NCBI RefSeq assembly: GCF_002752165.1
Contig: NZ_MOMB01000050.1
Location: forward strand, 62,001-126,000
Length of the DNA: 64,000 nt
DNA from: Erwinia sp. OLFS4
GTDB taxonomy: Bacteria; Pseudomonadota; Gammaproteobacteria; Enterobacterales; Enterobacteriaceae
Direction of reading: 5' to 3'
Both the position numbers and the translations under genes were made by a program. This document shows, one piece after another, positions 11,776 through 21,100 of this stretch. Position 1 is the stretch's first letter, and each line of letters begins with the position of its first letter. Below the pieces are notes generated by a model that was not told the origin of the DNA, ran no database searches, and saw nothing but the letters and a program-made list of their open reading frames with translations.

Positions 11776-11860
11776 ACTGTTTGTATACTTATAACAATGA
11801 TTAACGATTGCCGGCGAAGGAGCTGTTGCCGACAGTCTTACATTAAACAGGGGGCAAGGA

Positions 11861-13660
11861 ATGTCACTGGCGCGGAAGTTTTCACTGAAAAAAGTGGCTG
11901 CGGGTAGTTACATTATCCTCGGCCTGACCACGTTTTTACCGGCTTATGCGGTTGACGTGCCGCCATCTGCTGAGGTTTCCGGTGAGGTGGCTTCGGCGAT
12001 GGATCGGCTGCAGGCAGCGTTGCCTGCCGGCGTCAGCCCCTATTTTCTCACCACTCTGGCCACGCTTTATCACACTCATCATATGCAACCGATGTGGCAG
12101 GACCGCGCGGCGGTACAGCAGTTCCAGCAGCAGCTGGCTGAGGTGGCTATTTCCGGGGTTCAGCCGCAGTTTACCCGTTGGGTCAGGCAGCTGACCGATC
12201 CGGCGATTAGCGGTATGGCGCGCGATATTTTATTATCTGATGCCATGCTGGGTTATCTGCAATTTACCAGCGAAGTTCCGTTAAAAGGCGAGCAGTGGCT
12301 GTACAATACGCTGCCTTATAAAATGGCACTGCCACCGGTTGCGGTGATCAATCAGTGGCAGCGTGCGGTGGCTGAGGGCAATCTGGCGCATTTTGTCGCC
12401 ACTCTGGTTCCACAGCATCCGCAATATCAGCCAATGCATGAAGCGCTGAAAGCACTGCTGGCGGATAACGCACCCTGGCCACAGCTCAACGCTAAAGCCA
12501 CGCTGCGTCCTGGACAAATCAGCCGGGACGTACCCGCCTTACGGGATATTCTGCAGCGTCTCGGCATGCTGTCTGAGAAAACCCTGGCGCCAAAACCGGT
12601 AGATGATGCCGTCGCCACCGCGCCGCGACCTGTTAGCGAGCATGAAACGGTAGCGGTCAGTCCCTCCGCCGCACCGGTGGAGTCAGCCAGCAGCCAGCCA
12701 CCTCAGCCGCTGGGACAGGTACAAAGCGGCGTGAATGCTGCTGCCACGTCCGCTATCTATTCCAGAGAGTTAGTGGAAGCCGTTAAAAATTTTCAGCGCT
12801 GGCAGGGGCTGGAAAGCGATGGGGCGATCGGCGCACGCACGCGTGAATGGCTGAACGTTACCCCGCAAATGCGCGCGGCGCTACTGGCGCTGAATATTCA
12901 GCGTCTACGGCTGCTGCCGGATGATATGCATAATGGCATTATGGTCAACATTGCTAATTACTCACTGATTTATTACGACAACGGTAGTCAGATTCTGGCA
13001 TCGCGGGTGATTGTTGGCCGGCCGGATCGTAAAACACCGCTGATGCGCAGTGCGCTGAATAATGTGGTGCTGAATCCGCCGTGGAATGTTCCGACCACGC
13101 TGGTGCGTGAAGATATCGTGCCAAAAGTAAAAAGCGATCCGGGCTATCTGTGGAAACATAATTATCAGTTGCTGTCAGGCTGGAGCCGGGATGCTCAGGT
13201 GATTGATCCGACCATGATTGACTGGCGTATGGTTTCGGCGGCGAATTTTCCCTACCGTATTCGTCAGGCGCCCGGGGCGACCAATTCACTGGGCCGTTAT
13301 AAATTTAATATGCCAAGCTCGGATGCCATTTATTTGCACGATACGCCGAACCATAATCTTTTTCAGAAAGATATCCGCGCCCTGAGTTCCGGCTGCGTGC
13401 GGGTGAATAAGGCGTCTGAACTGGCCAACCTGCTGCTGCAGGATGCAGGCTGGAACGATGCACGTATTTCCAGCACCCTGAAAGGTGGGGATACCCGCTA
13501 TGTGCCGGTGCGTCGCCGTGTGCCGGTTAATCTTTATTATCTGACCGCCTGGGTGGCTGATGATGGTAAACCACAGTTTCGTACAGATATTTACAATTAT
13601 GATCTTACTGTGCACTCTGGCATACAGGTTCTCAGCCAGGCTGAAAAATTGCTGATGTAA
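11861..13660 (+). CDS. ldtD: L,D-transpeptidase LdtD
   Basis: LdtD (YcbB), 599 residues, is a periplasmic L,D-transpeptidase making 3-3 peptidoglycan crosslinks. It has an N-terminal export signal ending near ALP-type residues at about 30 (FLPAYA). A scaffold region follows, then a peptidoglycan-binding domain around residues 295-335 ([18 protein letters not shown]), then the YkuD catalytic domain. The catalytic motif is complete: HDTPNH near 490 and SSGCVRVN with Cys512. A Pro/Ala-rich linker lies around 250-290 and is longer than its flanks suggest. It stands alone between mukB and mepK. Confidence 0.95.
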   Translation: MSLARKFSLKKVAAGSYIILGLTTFLPAYAVDVPPSAEVSGEVASAMDRLQAALPAGVSPYFLTTLATLYHTHHMQPMWQDRAAVQQFQQQLAEVAISGVQPQFTRWVRQLTDPAISGMARDILLSDAMLGYLQFTSEVPLKGEQWLYNTLPYKMALPPVAVINQWQRAVAEGNLAHFVATLVPQHPQYQPMHEALKALLADNAPWPQLNAKATLRPGQISRDVPALRDILQRLGMLSEKTLAPKPVDDAVATAPRPVSEHETVAVSPSAAPVESASSQPPQPLGQVQSGVNAAATSAIYSRELVEAVKNFQRWQGLESDGAIGARTREWLNVTPQMRAALLALNIQRLRLLPDDMHNGIMVNIANYSLIYYDNGSQILASRVIVGRPDRKTPLMRSALNNVVLNPPWNVPTTLVREDIVPKVKSDPGYLWKHNYQLLSGWSRDAQVIDPTMIDWRMVSAANFPYRIRQAPGATNSLGRYKFNMPSSDAIYLHDTPNHNLFQKDIRALSSGCVRVNKASELANLLLQDAGWNDARISSTLKGGDTRYVPVRRRVPVNLYYLTAWVADDGKPQFRTDIYNYDLTVHSGIQVLSQAEKLLM

Positions 13661-13845
13661 TGCCTGGTAAATCAAGGAGTAACAATAGATGTCGTTCGCT
13701 GTCATCGCTAATTATTAAGAATTATTTATATAAAAACCGGCGTAGCTCACAGTTTGCCGGGTTGACGGCGAAATTTTATACAGGTAAGGTGCCCGCTGTT
13801 GCCCCTGAGGCACCGTTAAATATTTTTGTCGGGTAATGATGATTC
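13661..13845 (+). other. ldtD-mepK spacer with 9-codon reading frame
   Basis: Between the two cell-wall genes there is a strong ribosome-site sequence (AAGGAG at 13674-13679) nine bases before an ATG at 13689. The resulting frame is only nine codons (MSFAVIANY) and ends with TAA at 13716-13718. An AT-rich stretch follows, then about 90 bases of leader to mepK. It may be a leader peptide, a relic, or chance. Nothing else was recognised here. Confidence 0.3.
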
Positions 13846-14397
13846 ATGGCTAATTTTGATCCGCACCGTCGCAAACTGCTGGTGATGGGAGGGGCTGTCC
13901 TCGGCTGCTCATTGCTGCCAGCTCAGGCTTTTGCTTCGCTTTCCACCGCTCGTCCTCGTATTCTCACTCTGAATAACCTGCATACCGGCGAAACGCTGAA
14001 AGCGGAGTTTTTCAATGGCAAGAGTTATAACAAAGATGAGCTGACCAGGCTAAACCATTTCTTCCGCGATTACCGGGCCGGTAAAATTAAGTCTATTGAT
14101 CCTGCCTTGTTCGACCATCTGTATCGTCTGCAGGTGATGCTTGGCACGCGCAAGCCAGTGCAGTTGATTTCCGGCTATCGCACGCTGGCGACCAACAATA
14201 TGCTGCGTGGCAGCAGTGAAGGTGTGGCCAGGCATAGCTACCATACTAAAGGTCAGGCCATGGATTTCCACATTGAGGGCGTAGCGTTAAATCACGTTCG
14301 TAAGGCTGCGATGGCCTTAAAAATGGGCGGCGTTGGCTATTATCCACGCAGCAATTTTGTCCATATCGACACCGGACCAGTGCGACACTGGTCATAA
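13846..14397 (+). CDS. mepK: Peptidoglycan DD-endopeptidase MepK
   Basis: MepK (YcbK), 183 residues, is a zinc endopeptidase that cleaves peptide crosslinks, including 3-3 bonds, in the periplasm. The N terminus MANFDPHRRKLLVMGGAVLG is a twin-arginine-type signal (RRKLL), ending near AQAFA at residue 29. The M15-like zinc residues are visible in ARHSYHTKGQAMDFHIEG (about residues 126-143) and in NFVHIDTG near the end. It follows ldtD, whose 3-3 crosslinks MepK can cut. A hairpin-plus-T terminator follows. Confidence 0.95.
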   Translation: MANFDPHRRKLLVMGGAVLGCSLLPAQAFASLSTARPRILTLNNLHTGETLKAEFFNGKSYNKDELTRLNHFFRDYRAGKIKSIDPALFDHLYRLQVMLGTRKPVQLISGYRTLATNNMLRGSSEGVARHSYHTKGQAMDFHIEGVALNHVRKAAMALKMGGVGYYPRSNFVHIDTGPVRHWS

Positions 14398-14412
14398 TGT
14401 ATTGTTGACGCT

Positions 14413-14443
14413 GCTGCCACCTTCTGACGGTGGCGGCGTTTTT
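14413..14443 (+). terminator. Intrinsic terminator after mepK
   Basis: A 9-bp GC-rich stem (one G-T pair) with a 7-base loop is followed by a run of T residues, 16 bases after the mepK stop. Confidence 0.8.
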
Positions 14444-14582
14444 CCGTTGTTTCTTTCCCCCTGTCTTCTCCTATGCTGCGCCACTGGTATTCACCTCTGA
14501 CGATGTTAGGATAGTACTCTTGTACAGACTGCCTGCGGCGCGATGGCGCGAACGCCAGGCAATGATCAATACCGGGAGTATT

Positions 14583-15212
14583 ATGGAGTTTCAGATTATC
14601 CCTGTTACCGCTTTCGCTCAGAACTGCTGTCTGATCTGGTGTCCGCAGACAAAAGAAGCTGCGATTGTTGATCCGGGCGGCAATGCGGAGATGATTGAGG
14701 AAATCGTCCGGGATCGGGGCGTGGTGGTAAAACAGATTTTGTTAACCCATGGTCATCTTGACCACGTTGGTGCGGCTGCCAGCCTTGCCGGGGACTATCA
14801 GGTGCCGGTGCTGGGGCCGGATATCAGGGACAATTTCTGGTTACAGGCACTGCCGGACCAGAGTCAGATGTTTGGTTTTGACTGGTGCGCACCGCTGACG
14901 CCGGATCGCTGGCTGAGCGATGGCGAAAAGATCAGGGTAGGAGAGGAAACCCTTGAGGTGCTTCATTGTCCCGGCCATACGCCGGGTCATATCGTGTTTT
15001 TCCACCGTCAGCAGCGGCTGTTAATTTCCGGTGACGTTATCTTCCGTGGCGGCGTTGGCCGGAGCGATTTTCCGCAAGGTAGCCATAGTGACCTGATCAA
15101 GGCCATTAAGACCCGATTACTGCCGTTAGGTGATGAGGTGCGTTTTCTGCCGGGACACGGCCCTGATTCCACGTTGGGTGAGGAGCGTATCAGTAATCCG
15201 TTTTTACAATAG
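14583..15212 (+). CDS. gloC: Hydroxyacylglutathione hydrolase GloC
   Basis: GloC (YcbL), 209 residues, is a type II glyoxalase of the metallo-beta-lactamase fold that hydrolyses S-lactoylglutathione in methylglyoxal detoxification. The metal motif THGHLDH is at residues 55-61. [10 protein letters not shown] (near 130) and [16 protein letters not shown] (near 150) provide later ligands. The ATG at 14583 matches the family N terminus. An in-frame ATG 153 bases upstream would add residues unlike the family and was rejected. It converges on aspC with a shared terminator. Confidence 0.94.
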   Translation: MEFQIIPVTAFAQNCCLIWCPQTKEAAIVDPGGNAEMIEEIVRDRGVVVKQILLTHGHLDHVGAAASLAGDYQVPVLGPDIRDNFWLQALPDQSQMFGFDWCAPLTPDRWLSDGEKIRVGEETLEVLHCPGHTPGHIVFFHRQQRLLISGDVIFRGGVGRSDFPQGSHSDLIKAIKTRLLPLGDEVRFLPGHGPDSTLGEERISNPFLQ

Positions 15213-15217
15213 TCAGT

Positions 15218-15245
15218 AAAAAAGGCAATATAAATTGCCTTTTTT
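15218..15245. terminator. Bidirectional terminator, gloC / aspC
   Basis: A symmetric A-tract, 6-bp core stem, 4-base loop and T-tract lies between two convergent genes, so it can end transcripts from both sides. Confidence 0.9.
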
Positions 15246-15263
15246 ATCCGATTCTTCCTGGCC

Positions 15264-16454
15264 TCAGAGCACGGCGACAATTGCTTCGCACAGTGCGGCC
15301 ATATTATCCGGAGTCATCCCTGCGACGTTAACCCGCCCGGAACTGACCGCGTAAACAGCAAATTCCTGTCGCAGACGAAGAACCTGATCGGCCGTCAGTC
15401 CGCTGAAGGAAAACATCCCGTTCTGGCGGATGATAAAGCTGAAATCACCTTTCGCGCCTTTTTCCTGCAGAGTGTTAACAAAAAGCTGACGCATACGCTG
15501 AATACGCTGGCGCATGTCGGTCAGTTCCTGTTCCCAGATAGCACGCAGCGCCGGGTTAGCGAGAATCGTGGCGACTACCGCAGCACCGTGGGCAGGCGGG
15601 TTAGAATAGTTAGCCCGAATGGTGTATTTAACCTGACTGAACGCGGTATCGGCAATATCACTGTCTTTGGCAACCAGGGTCATTGCCCCTACGCGCTCAT
15701 TATACAGACCGAAATTCTTTGAATAAGAACTGGCGACCAGCAGCTCATTATGACGGGCGGCAAATAAGCGTAATCCGGCGGCATCTTCTTCAAGGCCGTT
15801 GGCAAAGCCCTGATAGGCAAAATCAAACAGCGGCAGCCAGCCTTTAGATTGCGATATTTCTGCCAGTTCTGCCCACTGTTCAGCGCTAGGATCAATGCCG
15901 GTAGGATTGTGACAACAACCGTGGAACAGCACCACATCGCCGGCTTCAGCCTGCTGCAGGCTGTTTAACATACCGGCAAAGTCGAGCTGGTGATGCGACG
16001 CATCATAATACTGATACTGGCAAACCTGCAGGCCGGCAGATTCAAATACATTCTTATGATTCGGCCAGCTGGGATTACTGACCCAGACGCGTTTAACGGC
16101 GGTTTTTGTCGCCAGAAAGTCAGCGGCTACCCGGAGCGCACCGGTACCGCCAGGCGTCTGGGCCGTACGGGCGCGTTTTTGCGTAATAATGTTATTGTCA
16201 GTGCCAAACAGCAGTGCCTGAGTACAGCGGGCAAAGTCCGCCAGACCATCAATGCTTAAATAGTTTTTGCTGGTTTCGTTTTCCAGCAAATACTGCTCAG
16301 CTTTTTTTACGCTGGTAAGAACCGGGGTCAGGCCTGCTTCATTTTTATAAACACCAATTCCCAGGTTAATTTTATTCGGGCGATCGTCTGCGCGAAAAAG
16401 ATCGGCAAGACCGAGAATCGGATCGGCGGGTGCAGCAGCAATATTTTCAAACAT
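15264..16454 (-). CDS. aspC: Aspartate aminotransferase
   Basis: AspC (396 residues, exact family length) is the PLP-dependent aspartate/2-oxoglutarate aminotransferase of the cytosol. It begins [23 protein letters not shown]. The PLP lysine is Lys236 in [10 protein letters not shown], and the cofactor-phosphate and substrate segments HNPTGIDP (near 172) and the late [11 protein letters not shown] are present. It is the usual neighbour of ompF. Confidence 0.97.
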   Translation of the reverse strand: MFENIAAAPADPILGLADLFRADDRPNKINLGIGVYKNEAGLTPVLTSVKKAEQYLLENETSKNYLSIDGLADFARCTQALLFGTDNNIITQKRARTAQTPGGTGALRVAADFLATKTAVKRVWVSNPSWPNHKNVFESAGLQVCQYQYYDASHHQLDFAGMLNSLQQAEAGDVVLFHGCCHNPTGIDPSAEQWAELAEISQSKGWLPLFDFAYQGFANGLEEDAAGLRLFAARHNELLVASSYSKNFGLYNERVGAMTLVAKDSDIADTAFSQVKYTIRANYSNPPAHGAAVVATILANPALRAIWEQELTDMRQRIQRMRQLFVNTLQEKGAKGDFSFIIRQNGMFSFSGLTADQVLRLRQEFAVYAVSSGRVNVAGMTPDNMAALCEAIVAVL

Positions 16455-16586
16455 GAGTGTTTATCCGTAGCGAAGTTCAGTTCCAGAAACCAGTTCAGGT
16501 TAACGCCGGAGAATATAAATGCCAACTGTTTAAATGAAAAAGTGATCGCCAGGCTGAAAACAATATAATGCTATGTTTCACCAATA

Positions 16587-16617
16587 AAAAAACGGGGCCA
16601 GTGGCCCCGTTTTTTTA
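16587..16617. terminator. Terminator after ompF
   Basis: A 7-bp GC stem with a 3-base loop, flanked by A and T tracts on either side, lies 33-60 bases past the ompF stop on the minus strand. Its symmetry would also stop transcription from the other direction. Confidence 0.9.
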
Positions 16618-16649
16618 CGGCTGCAGACTTGCTCAGCAGCGATGCCGGA

Positions 16650-17765
16650 TTAGAACTGGTAAACCAGGCCAACCGCGACAGTATCGTCATATCCAAGACC
16701 CAGTTTGTTGTTTTTATCAATCTGGTTGATGATGTAATCAACATAGGTGGACATGTTTTTGTTGAAGTAGTAAGTCGCGCCCACTTCGTAGTATTTAACC
16801 AGGTCAGCATCACCGATGCCTTCAATGTCTTTGCCTTTGGTCTGAACATAGGCAAGAGACGGACGCAGACCGAAATCGAACTGATACTGTGCAACCAGTT
16901 CAATGGTCTGTGATTTTTTAGCATAGCCATCAGTAGACACTGTCTGGCCAAGATCGTTAGTGGTTGATACGGTGATCGGGAGGGCATTACGGCCCTGGCT
17001 GTACATGGCTGCCAGATAGACGTTATTCGCGTCATATTTCAGTGCGGTTGCCCAACGTTCGGCTTTAGATCCGCGGCCATATTCGCTTGCTGTCTGCGCA
17101 GAGGTACGGTTGTTCTGGCCATAAGCACCCACGATACCTACACCGATATCAGAGGTATAAGAGGTTGATGCGCCCCAGCCGTCGCCATTGGCACGACGAA
17201 TGTCAGAACGCTCATTTTTACCCTGATATTGCAGGGCAAAATCCCAGCCTTTAACCAGGTTGAAGAAGTTGGTATTACGGTAGGTTAACACGCCAGTGGT
17301 ACGACCGCCGTTTACGCCGATATCGGTATAAGCGGTATCACCACCAAACTCTGGCAGCATATCGGTCCAGCCGAGCGCATCGTAAACCACAGCGTAGTTA
17401 CGACCGTAGTCGATTGAGCCATAATCACCGTATTTCAGACCGGCGAAGCCCAGACGCGTTTTGTTACCGGTCTGTGCATCAGAGCCTTCTGAGTTGTTGA
17501 AGTTGAACTGGTATTCCCACTGGCCGTAACCGGTCAGCTGATCGTTAATCTGGGTCTGACCTTTGAAGCCCAGACGGCCATAAGTCTGGTCGCCGTTGCC
17601 CGCGTAAGCGTTCTGGCCATTATTTTTTGAGAAATAGTGAAGACCAACTGCTTTACCATACAGATCCAGCTTGTTGCCGTCTTTGTTATATACTTCTGCT
17701 GCGTTGGCCGCACCAGCAGCTAACAGTGCTGGGATCACCACTGCAAGAATGTTGCGCTTCATCAT
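16650..17765 (-). CDS. ompF: Outer membrane porin OmpF-type
   Basis: A 371-residue trimeric general porin. A 22-residue signal peptide ending ANA precedes [19 protein letters not shown], the classical mature start. The L3 constriction-loop phrase PEFGGD is near residue 140, and the protein ends in VGLVYQF with the terminal Phe needed for BAM recognition. Position between aspC and asnS marks it as the ompF orthologue rather than ompC. Upstream is an OmpR-like box and a leader of about 120 bases, so osmotic control by EnvZ/OmpR and pairing with a MicF-type RNA are expected but not shown. Confidence 0.94.
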   Translation of the reverse strand: MMKRNILAVVIPALLAAGAANAAEVYNKDGNKLDLYGKAVGLHYFSKNNGQNAYAGNGDQTYGRLGFKGQTQINDQLTGYGQWEYQFNFNNSEGSDAQTGNKTRLGFAGLKYGDYGSIDYGRNYAVVYDALGWTDMLPEFGGDTAYTDIGVNGGRTTGVLTYRNTNFFNLVKGWDFALQYQGKNERSDIRRANGDGWGASTSYTSDIGVGIVGAYGQNNRTSAQTASEYGRGSKAERWATALKYDANNVYLAAMYSQGRNALPITVSTTNDLGQTVSTDGYAKKSQTIELVAQYQFDFGLRPSLAYVQTKGKDIEGIGDADLVKYYEVGATYYFNKNMSTYVDYIINQIDKNNKLGLGYDDTVAVGLVYQF

Positions 17766-18077
17766 TAGTTATTACCCTCGTTGGAGTTATCTGGACACCT
17801 TGCCACTGCCTGCATAAATTCTTTACAAAACGGTTAAAGAACTATGAAGAGAGTTTGGTGTCTTCCTGTGTCTGAACGCATCTTTCCATTCACCGTCGTG
17901 ATTATCTAGCGCGAAAATGCTACAAATCTCGTATCATCGTAACGAAAGGAAAGGATGTGTATCAAAATGTAATTTTTTGGGAACTTTGTGAGACAAATCT
18001 AAGTTTACAAAAATAAAAAGAGGTCGTCTGAGACGACCTCTTTATATATATGAATTTCTTATATTTAATGCTGAAAA
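17766..18077 (-). promoter_or_regulatory. ompF promoter region with OmpR-like box
   Basis: This 312-base gap holds the ompF control region and the asnS terminator. On the minus strand, TTACATTTTGATACACATC (17954-17972) resembles the E. coli ompF F1 OmpR site. A GATAAT hexamer at 17901-17906 is a candidate -10. The start site and other OmpR boxes were not resolved. Confidence 0.55.
18017..18043 (-). terminator. Terminator after asnS
   Basis: A long near-perfect stem (about 12 bp, 3-base loop) flanked by A and T runs lies 35 bases beyond the asnS stop. Confidence 0.88.
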
Positions 18078-19478
18078 TCAGAAACTGGCATTACGAGGGG
18101 TGCGTGGGAAAGGGATAACATCTCTTACATTCTGTATTCCGGTGACATAGGCAATTAAACGTTCGAAACCTAATCCAAAGCCGGCGTGGGGAACGGTGCC
18201 GTAACGACGCAAATCGCGATACCACCAGTAATCTTCTTTATTCAGTCCCATTTCTGCCAGCCGTGCATCGAGAACGTCGAGACGTTCCTCACGCTGCGAA
18301 CCGCCGATAATTTCACCGATGCCAGGCGCCAGTACGTCCATTGCGGCTACCGTTTTACCGTCATCATTAAGGCGCATATAGAAGGCTTTAATGTCTTTCG
18401 GATAGTTTTTTACCACCACCGGCGCTTTAAAATGTTTCTCGGCCAGATAACGTTCGTGCTCAGAGGCCAGATCCACCCCCCAGAACACCGGATTTTCAAA
18501 TTTCTCGTCACAGTTTTCCAGAATAGCCACGGCATCGCTGTAATCTACCTGGGCAAAATCGGTGGTGACAAAACGCTGCAGGCGTACCACGGCGTCTTTA
18601 TCAACCCGTTCAGCGAAAAACGCCATATCATCAGCACGCTCTGTTAATACGGCATTGAACACGTATTTCAGCATGGCTTCCGCCAGCCCGGCGGCATCGT
18701 CAAGAGTGGCAAAGGCAATTTCAGGTTCCAGCATCCAGAATTCAGCGAGATGGCGGCTGGTATTGGAGTTTTCCGCCCGGAATGTCGGGCCGAAGGTATA
18801 AACTTTCGACAACGCGCAGGCGTAAGTTTCAGCATTCAGCTGGCCGGATACGGTTAAAAACGACTCTTTACCAAAAAAGTCTTCGGCGAAATCAACGCGG
18901 CCTTGCGGCGTGCGCGGCAGGTTTTCCAGGTCCAGCGTTGAAACACGAAACATTTCACCGGCGCCTTCGGTATCCGAGGCGGTAATAAGCGGCGTGGATA
19001 CCCAGAAATAGCCTTGCTGGTCAAAAAAACGGTGCAATGCCTGAGCCAGGGTATGACGTACCCTGGCCACCGCACCGATCAGATTGGTGCGCGGCCGTAA
19101 ATGCGCCACTTCACGCAGATACTCAATACTGTGCCGTTTTGCCGCCATGGGATAGGTATCCGGATCTTCAACCCAGCCGGTGACTTCAACGTGGTTTGCC
19201 TGCAGTTCGTAGCTTTGTCCTTCGCCAGGAGATTCGACAACCGTACCGCTGATAATAACGGAACAGCCGGTAGTCAGGCGCAGTACTTCATCCTGGTAAT
19301 TACTCAGAGAATGATTTATGACCGCCTGAATGGGATTAAAGCAGGAACCGTCATAGACAGCGACAAAAGAAATACCGGCTTTTGAATCTCTTCGGGTACG
19401 TACCCAGCCGCGAACGGTCACTTCACTGTTAACCGCCACGCGACCTTGCAGGACGTCCGCTACAGGCACTACGCTCAT
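18078..19478 (-). CDS. asnS: Asparaginyl-tRNA synthetase
   Basis: AsnRS (466 residues, same as E. coli) is a class IIb aminoacyl-tRNA synthetase charging tRNA-Asn. An N-terminal OB-fold anticodon-binding domain spans about residues 1-110. The catalytic core follows, with motif 2 around [15 protein letters not shown] (near 222) and motif 3 [14 protein letters not shown] near 440. The start is set at [13 protein letters not shown]; an ATG four codons upstream lacks family support. It lies between ompF and pncB as in E. coli. Confidence 0.97.
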   Translation of the reverse strand: MSVVPVADVLQGRVAVNSEVTVRGWVRTRRDSKAGISFVAVYDGSCFNPIQAVINHSLSNYQDEVLRLTTGCSVIISGTVVESPGEGQSYELQANHVEVTGWVEDPDTYPMAAKRHSIEYLREVAHLRPRTNLIGAVARVRHTLAQALHRFFDQQGYFWVSTPLITASDTEGAGEMFRVSTLDLENLPRTPQGRVDFAEDFFGKESFLTVSGQLNAETYACALSKVYTFGPTFRAENSNTSRHLAEFWMLEPEIAFATLDDAAGLAEAMLKYVFNAVLTERADDMAFFAERVDKDAVVRLQRFVTTDFAQVDYSDAVAILENCDEKFENPVFWGVDLASEHERYLAEKHFKAPVVVKNYPKDIKAFYMRLNDDGKTVAAMDVLAPGIGEIIGGSQREERLDVLDARLAEMGLNKEDYWWYRDLRRYGTVPHAGFGLGFERLIAYVTGIQNVRDVIPFPRTPRNASF

Positions 19479-19636
19479 AAGTTTTCTCACTATCAGTCAG
19501 TTTAAAATAGGTCCCTGTTCCAGGGTATGGCTATGTTACTTGACGACTGCCAGGACACAAGCAGATTTGACGTTGATATGAGGAGAATTATTGCTGGCGT
19601 TGAAAACAGCCTGGCACCCTGGTCGGGTGCCGGCAA

Positions 19637-20842
19637 TCAGCTGGCTTTTTTCACCAGGGGTAAATTGAACGCTTTATGCAGGGCACGCACAAAAGCTTTA
19701 TCATGGCAGATGGTTTTACCCGGACTGTCTGACAGCTTTGCCACCGGTTTGCCGTTGCATTCGACCAGCTTAATGACAATATTGAGTGGCTTCACCATTG
19801 GAATATCACAGGTCAGACGGGTGCCGATACCAAAAATAACGTTGGCATGCTGGCCAAAGTGGCGATAGAGATCGAGCGCTTTGTTGAGATCCAGATTATC
19901 AGAAAATACCAGCGTTTTGCTTTGCGGATCGATACCCAGACTGCGGTAATGGGCAATGGCTTTTTTGCCCCATTCAATGGGATCGCCGGAGTCGTGGCGC
20001 AACCCCTGATACTGGCTGGCATACTCAAGGCCAAAATCACGCAAAAAAGCGTCCATGGTAATGCAGTCGGTCAGGGCGATGCCAAGCTGGTCGGGGTATT
20101 CTGCCAGCCACGAGGCTAACGCCGCCCGTTGGCTATTGGCCAGTACCGGACTTATCTGCTGGTGGGCCTGAAACCATTCGTGGGCCTGAGTGCCAACCGG
20201 CGCTAGCTGGAGCTGACGGGCCAGATCGTAGTTACTGGTCCCCACCAGCCAGGGGAAATCCGCTTTTAGGGTATTAACAATGGCCCACTGAACTTCACGG
20301 GAAAAACGTCGCCGGGTCCCGAAGTCCATCAGTTTGAACCGGCGCATATCCATACCGTTAGTTTGTTGCCTGAAGTCATGAAGCTTTTCCTGCAGGCGTT
20401 CAACCGCCTGGGTAACAGACACTCCGGGTGAACGATGGCGGTGAACGATTTCACTGATGAGCGCCAGCAGAGGGACTTCCCATAAAATAACTTCCCGCCA
20501 GGGGCCGCTGATGCGAATATCCAGTTTGCCCTGATGATTACGCACCCTGACCTGGCTCGGGTCATAACGAAAGCTGCGCAGCCAGTCAAGATAATCCGCT
20601 TGAAAAAACGGCAGCGACGCCAGCCAGCTGTACTCCTCATCGCTCAGAGCCAGCTGGTGCATCGTTGCAATATTGGCTGAAATTTCATCGGCATAAAAGC
20701 CGAGCAAATCATCACCACGGCAGCGGAACTCTGCCGTGACCGTTACAGACGGATAGCGATGAAAGACCGCTTGCTGCATATGCAGCTTATAAGCGTCGGT
20801 ATCCAGCAGGCTCAGGAGTATCGGGGAAGCGTGTCGTGTCAT
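19637..20842 (-). CDS. pncB: Nicotinate phosphoribosyltransferase
   Basis: PncB (401 residues) converts nicotinate and PRPP to nicotinate mononucleotide in NAD salvage. The start is chosen at [27 protein letters not shown], five codons inside the longest frame, because it matches the family. Key segments include [29 protein letters not shown] and the phosphate-site region [10 protein letters not shown]. It is divergent from pepN, with a 258-base shared control region. No clear NadR operator was found there. Confidence 0.96.
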   Translation of the reverse strand: MTRHASPILLSLLDTDAYKLHMQQAVFHRYPSVTVTAEFRCRGDDLLGFYADEISANIATMHQLALSDEEYSWLASLPFFQADYLDWLRSFRYDPSQVRVRNHQGKLDIRISGPWREVILWEVPLLALISEIVHRHRSPGVSVTQAVERLQEKLHDFRQQTNGMDMRRFKLMDFGTRRRFSREVQWAIVNTLKADFPWLVGTSNYDLARQLQLAPVGTQAHEWFQAHQQISPVLANSQRAALASWLAEYPDQLGIALTDCITMDAFLRDFGLEYASQYQGLRHDSGDPIEWGKKAIAHYRSLGIDPQSKTLVFSDNLDLNKALDLYRHFGQHANVIFGIGTRLTCDIPMVKPLNIVIKLVECNGKPVAKLSDSPGKTICHDKAFVRALHKAFNLPLVKKAS

Positions 20843-20924
20843 GGTGCGTTTCAGCAACCTCTGGCGAAGAGCGTTGTCCCTGGTTTGAGTAAAAGACGGC
20901 GAAGTATAACCCGTTTCTTTAAAG

Positions 20925-20940
20925 AGTGAATCTGATCACA
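20925..20940. promoter_or_regulatory. CRP-like site between pncB and pepN
   Basis: AGTGA-N6-TCACA matches nine of ten core positions of the CRP consensus half-sites. It lies about 85 bases before the pncB start on one side and 160 before pepN on the other. Function is inferred from the sequence alone. Confidence 0.4.
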
Positions 20941-21100
20941 GCAAAAAGCGCTATCCGGGTCGAGATCATTCTGTGCCATTGTTAATCAATTGTATAAATA
21001 ACGTTTATTTACGCGCTGAAAATGGATTCAGTCATAGCATGCGGGCGGCAAGCAGCATAGACTTATTCGCACTGACTTCATTATGCCAGGAGCATGCTTT

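Noticed and set aside
14430-14582. 51-residue N-terminal extension of gloC
   Set aside because: It runs across the mepK terminator and leader region, and the family start at 14583 is clear.
20980-21020. TAAATAACGTTTATTTA-like near-palindrome between pncB and pepN as a NadR operator
   Set aside because: The NadR box TGTTTA-N6-TAAACA is not matched.
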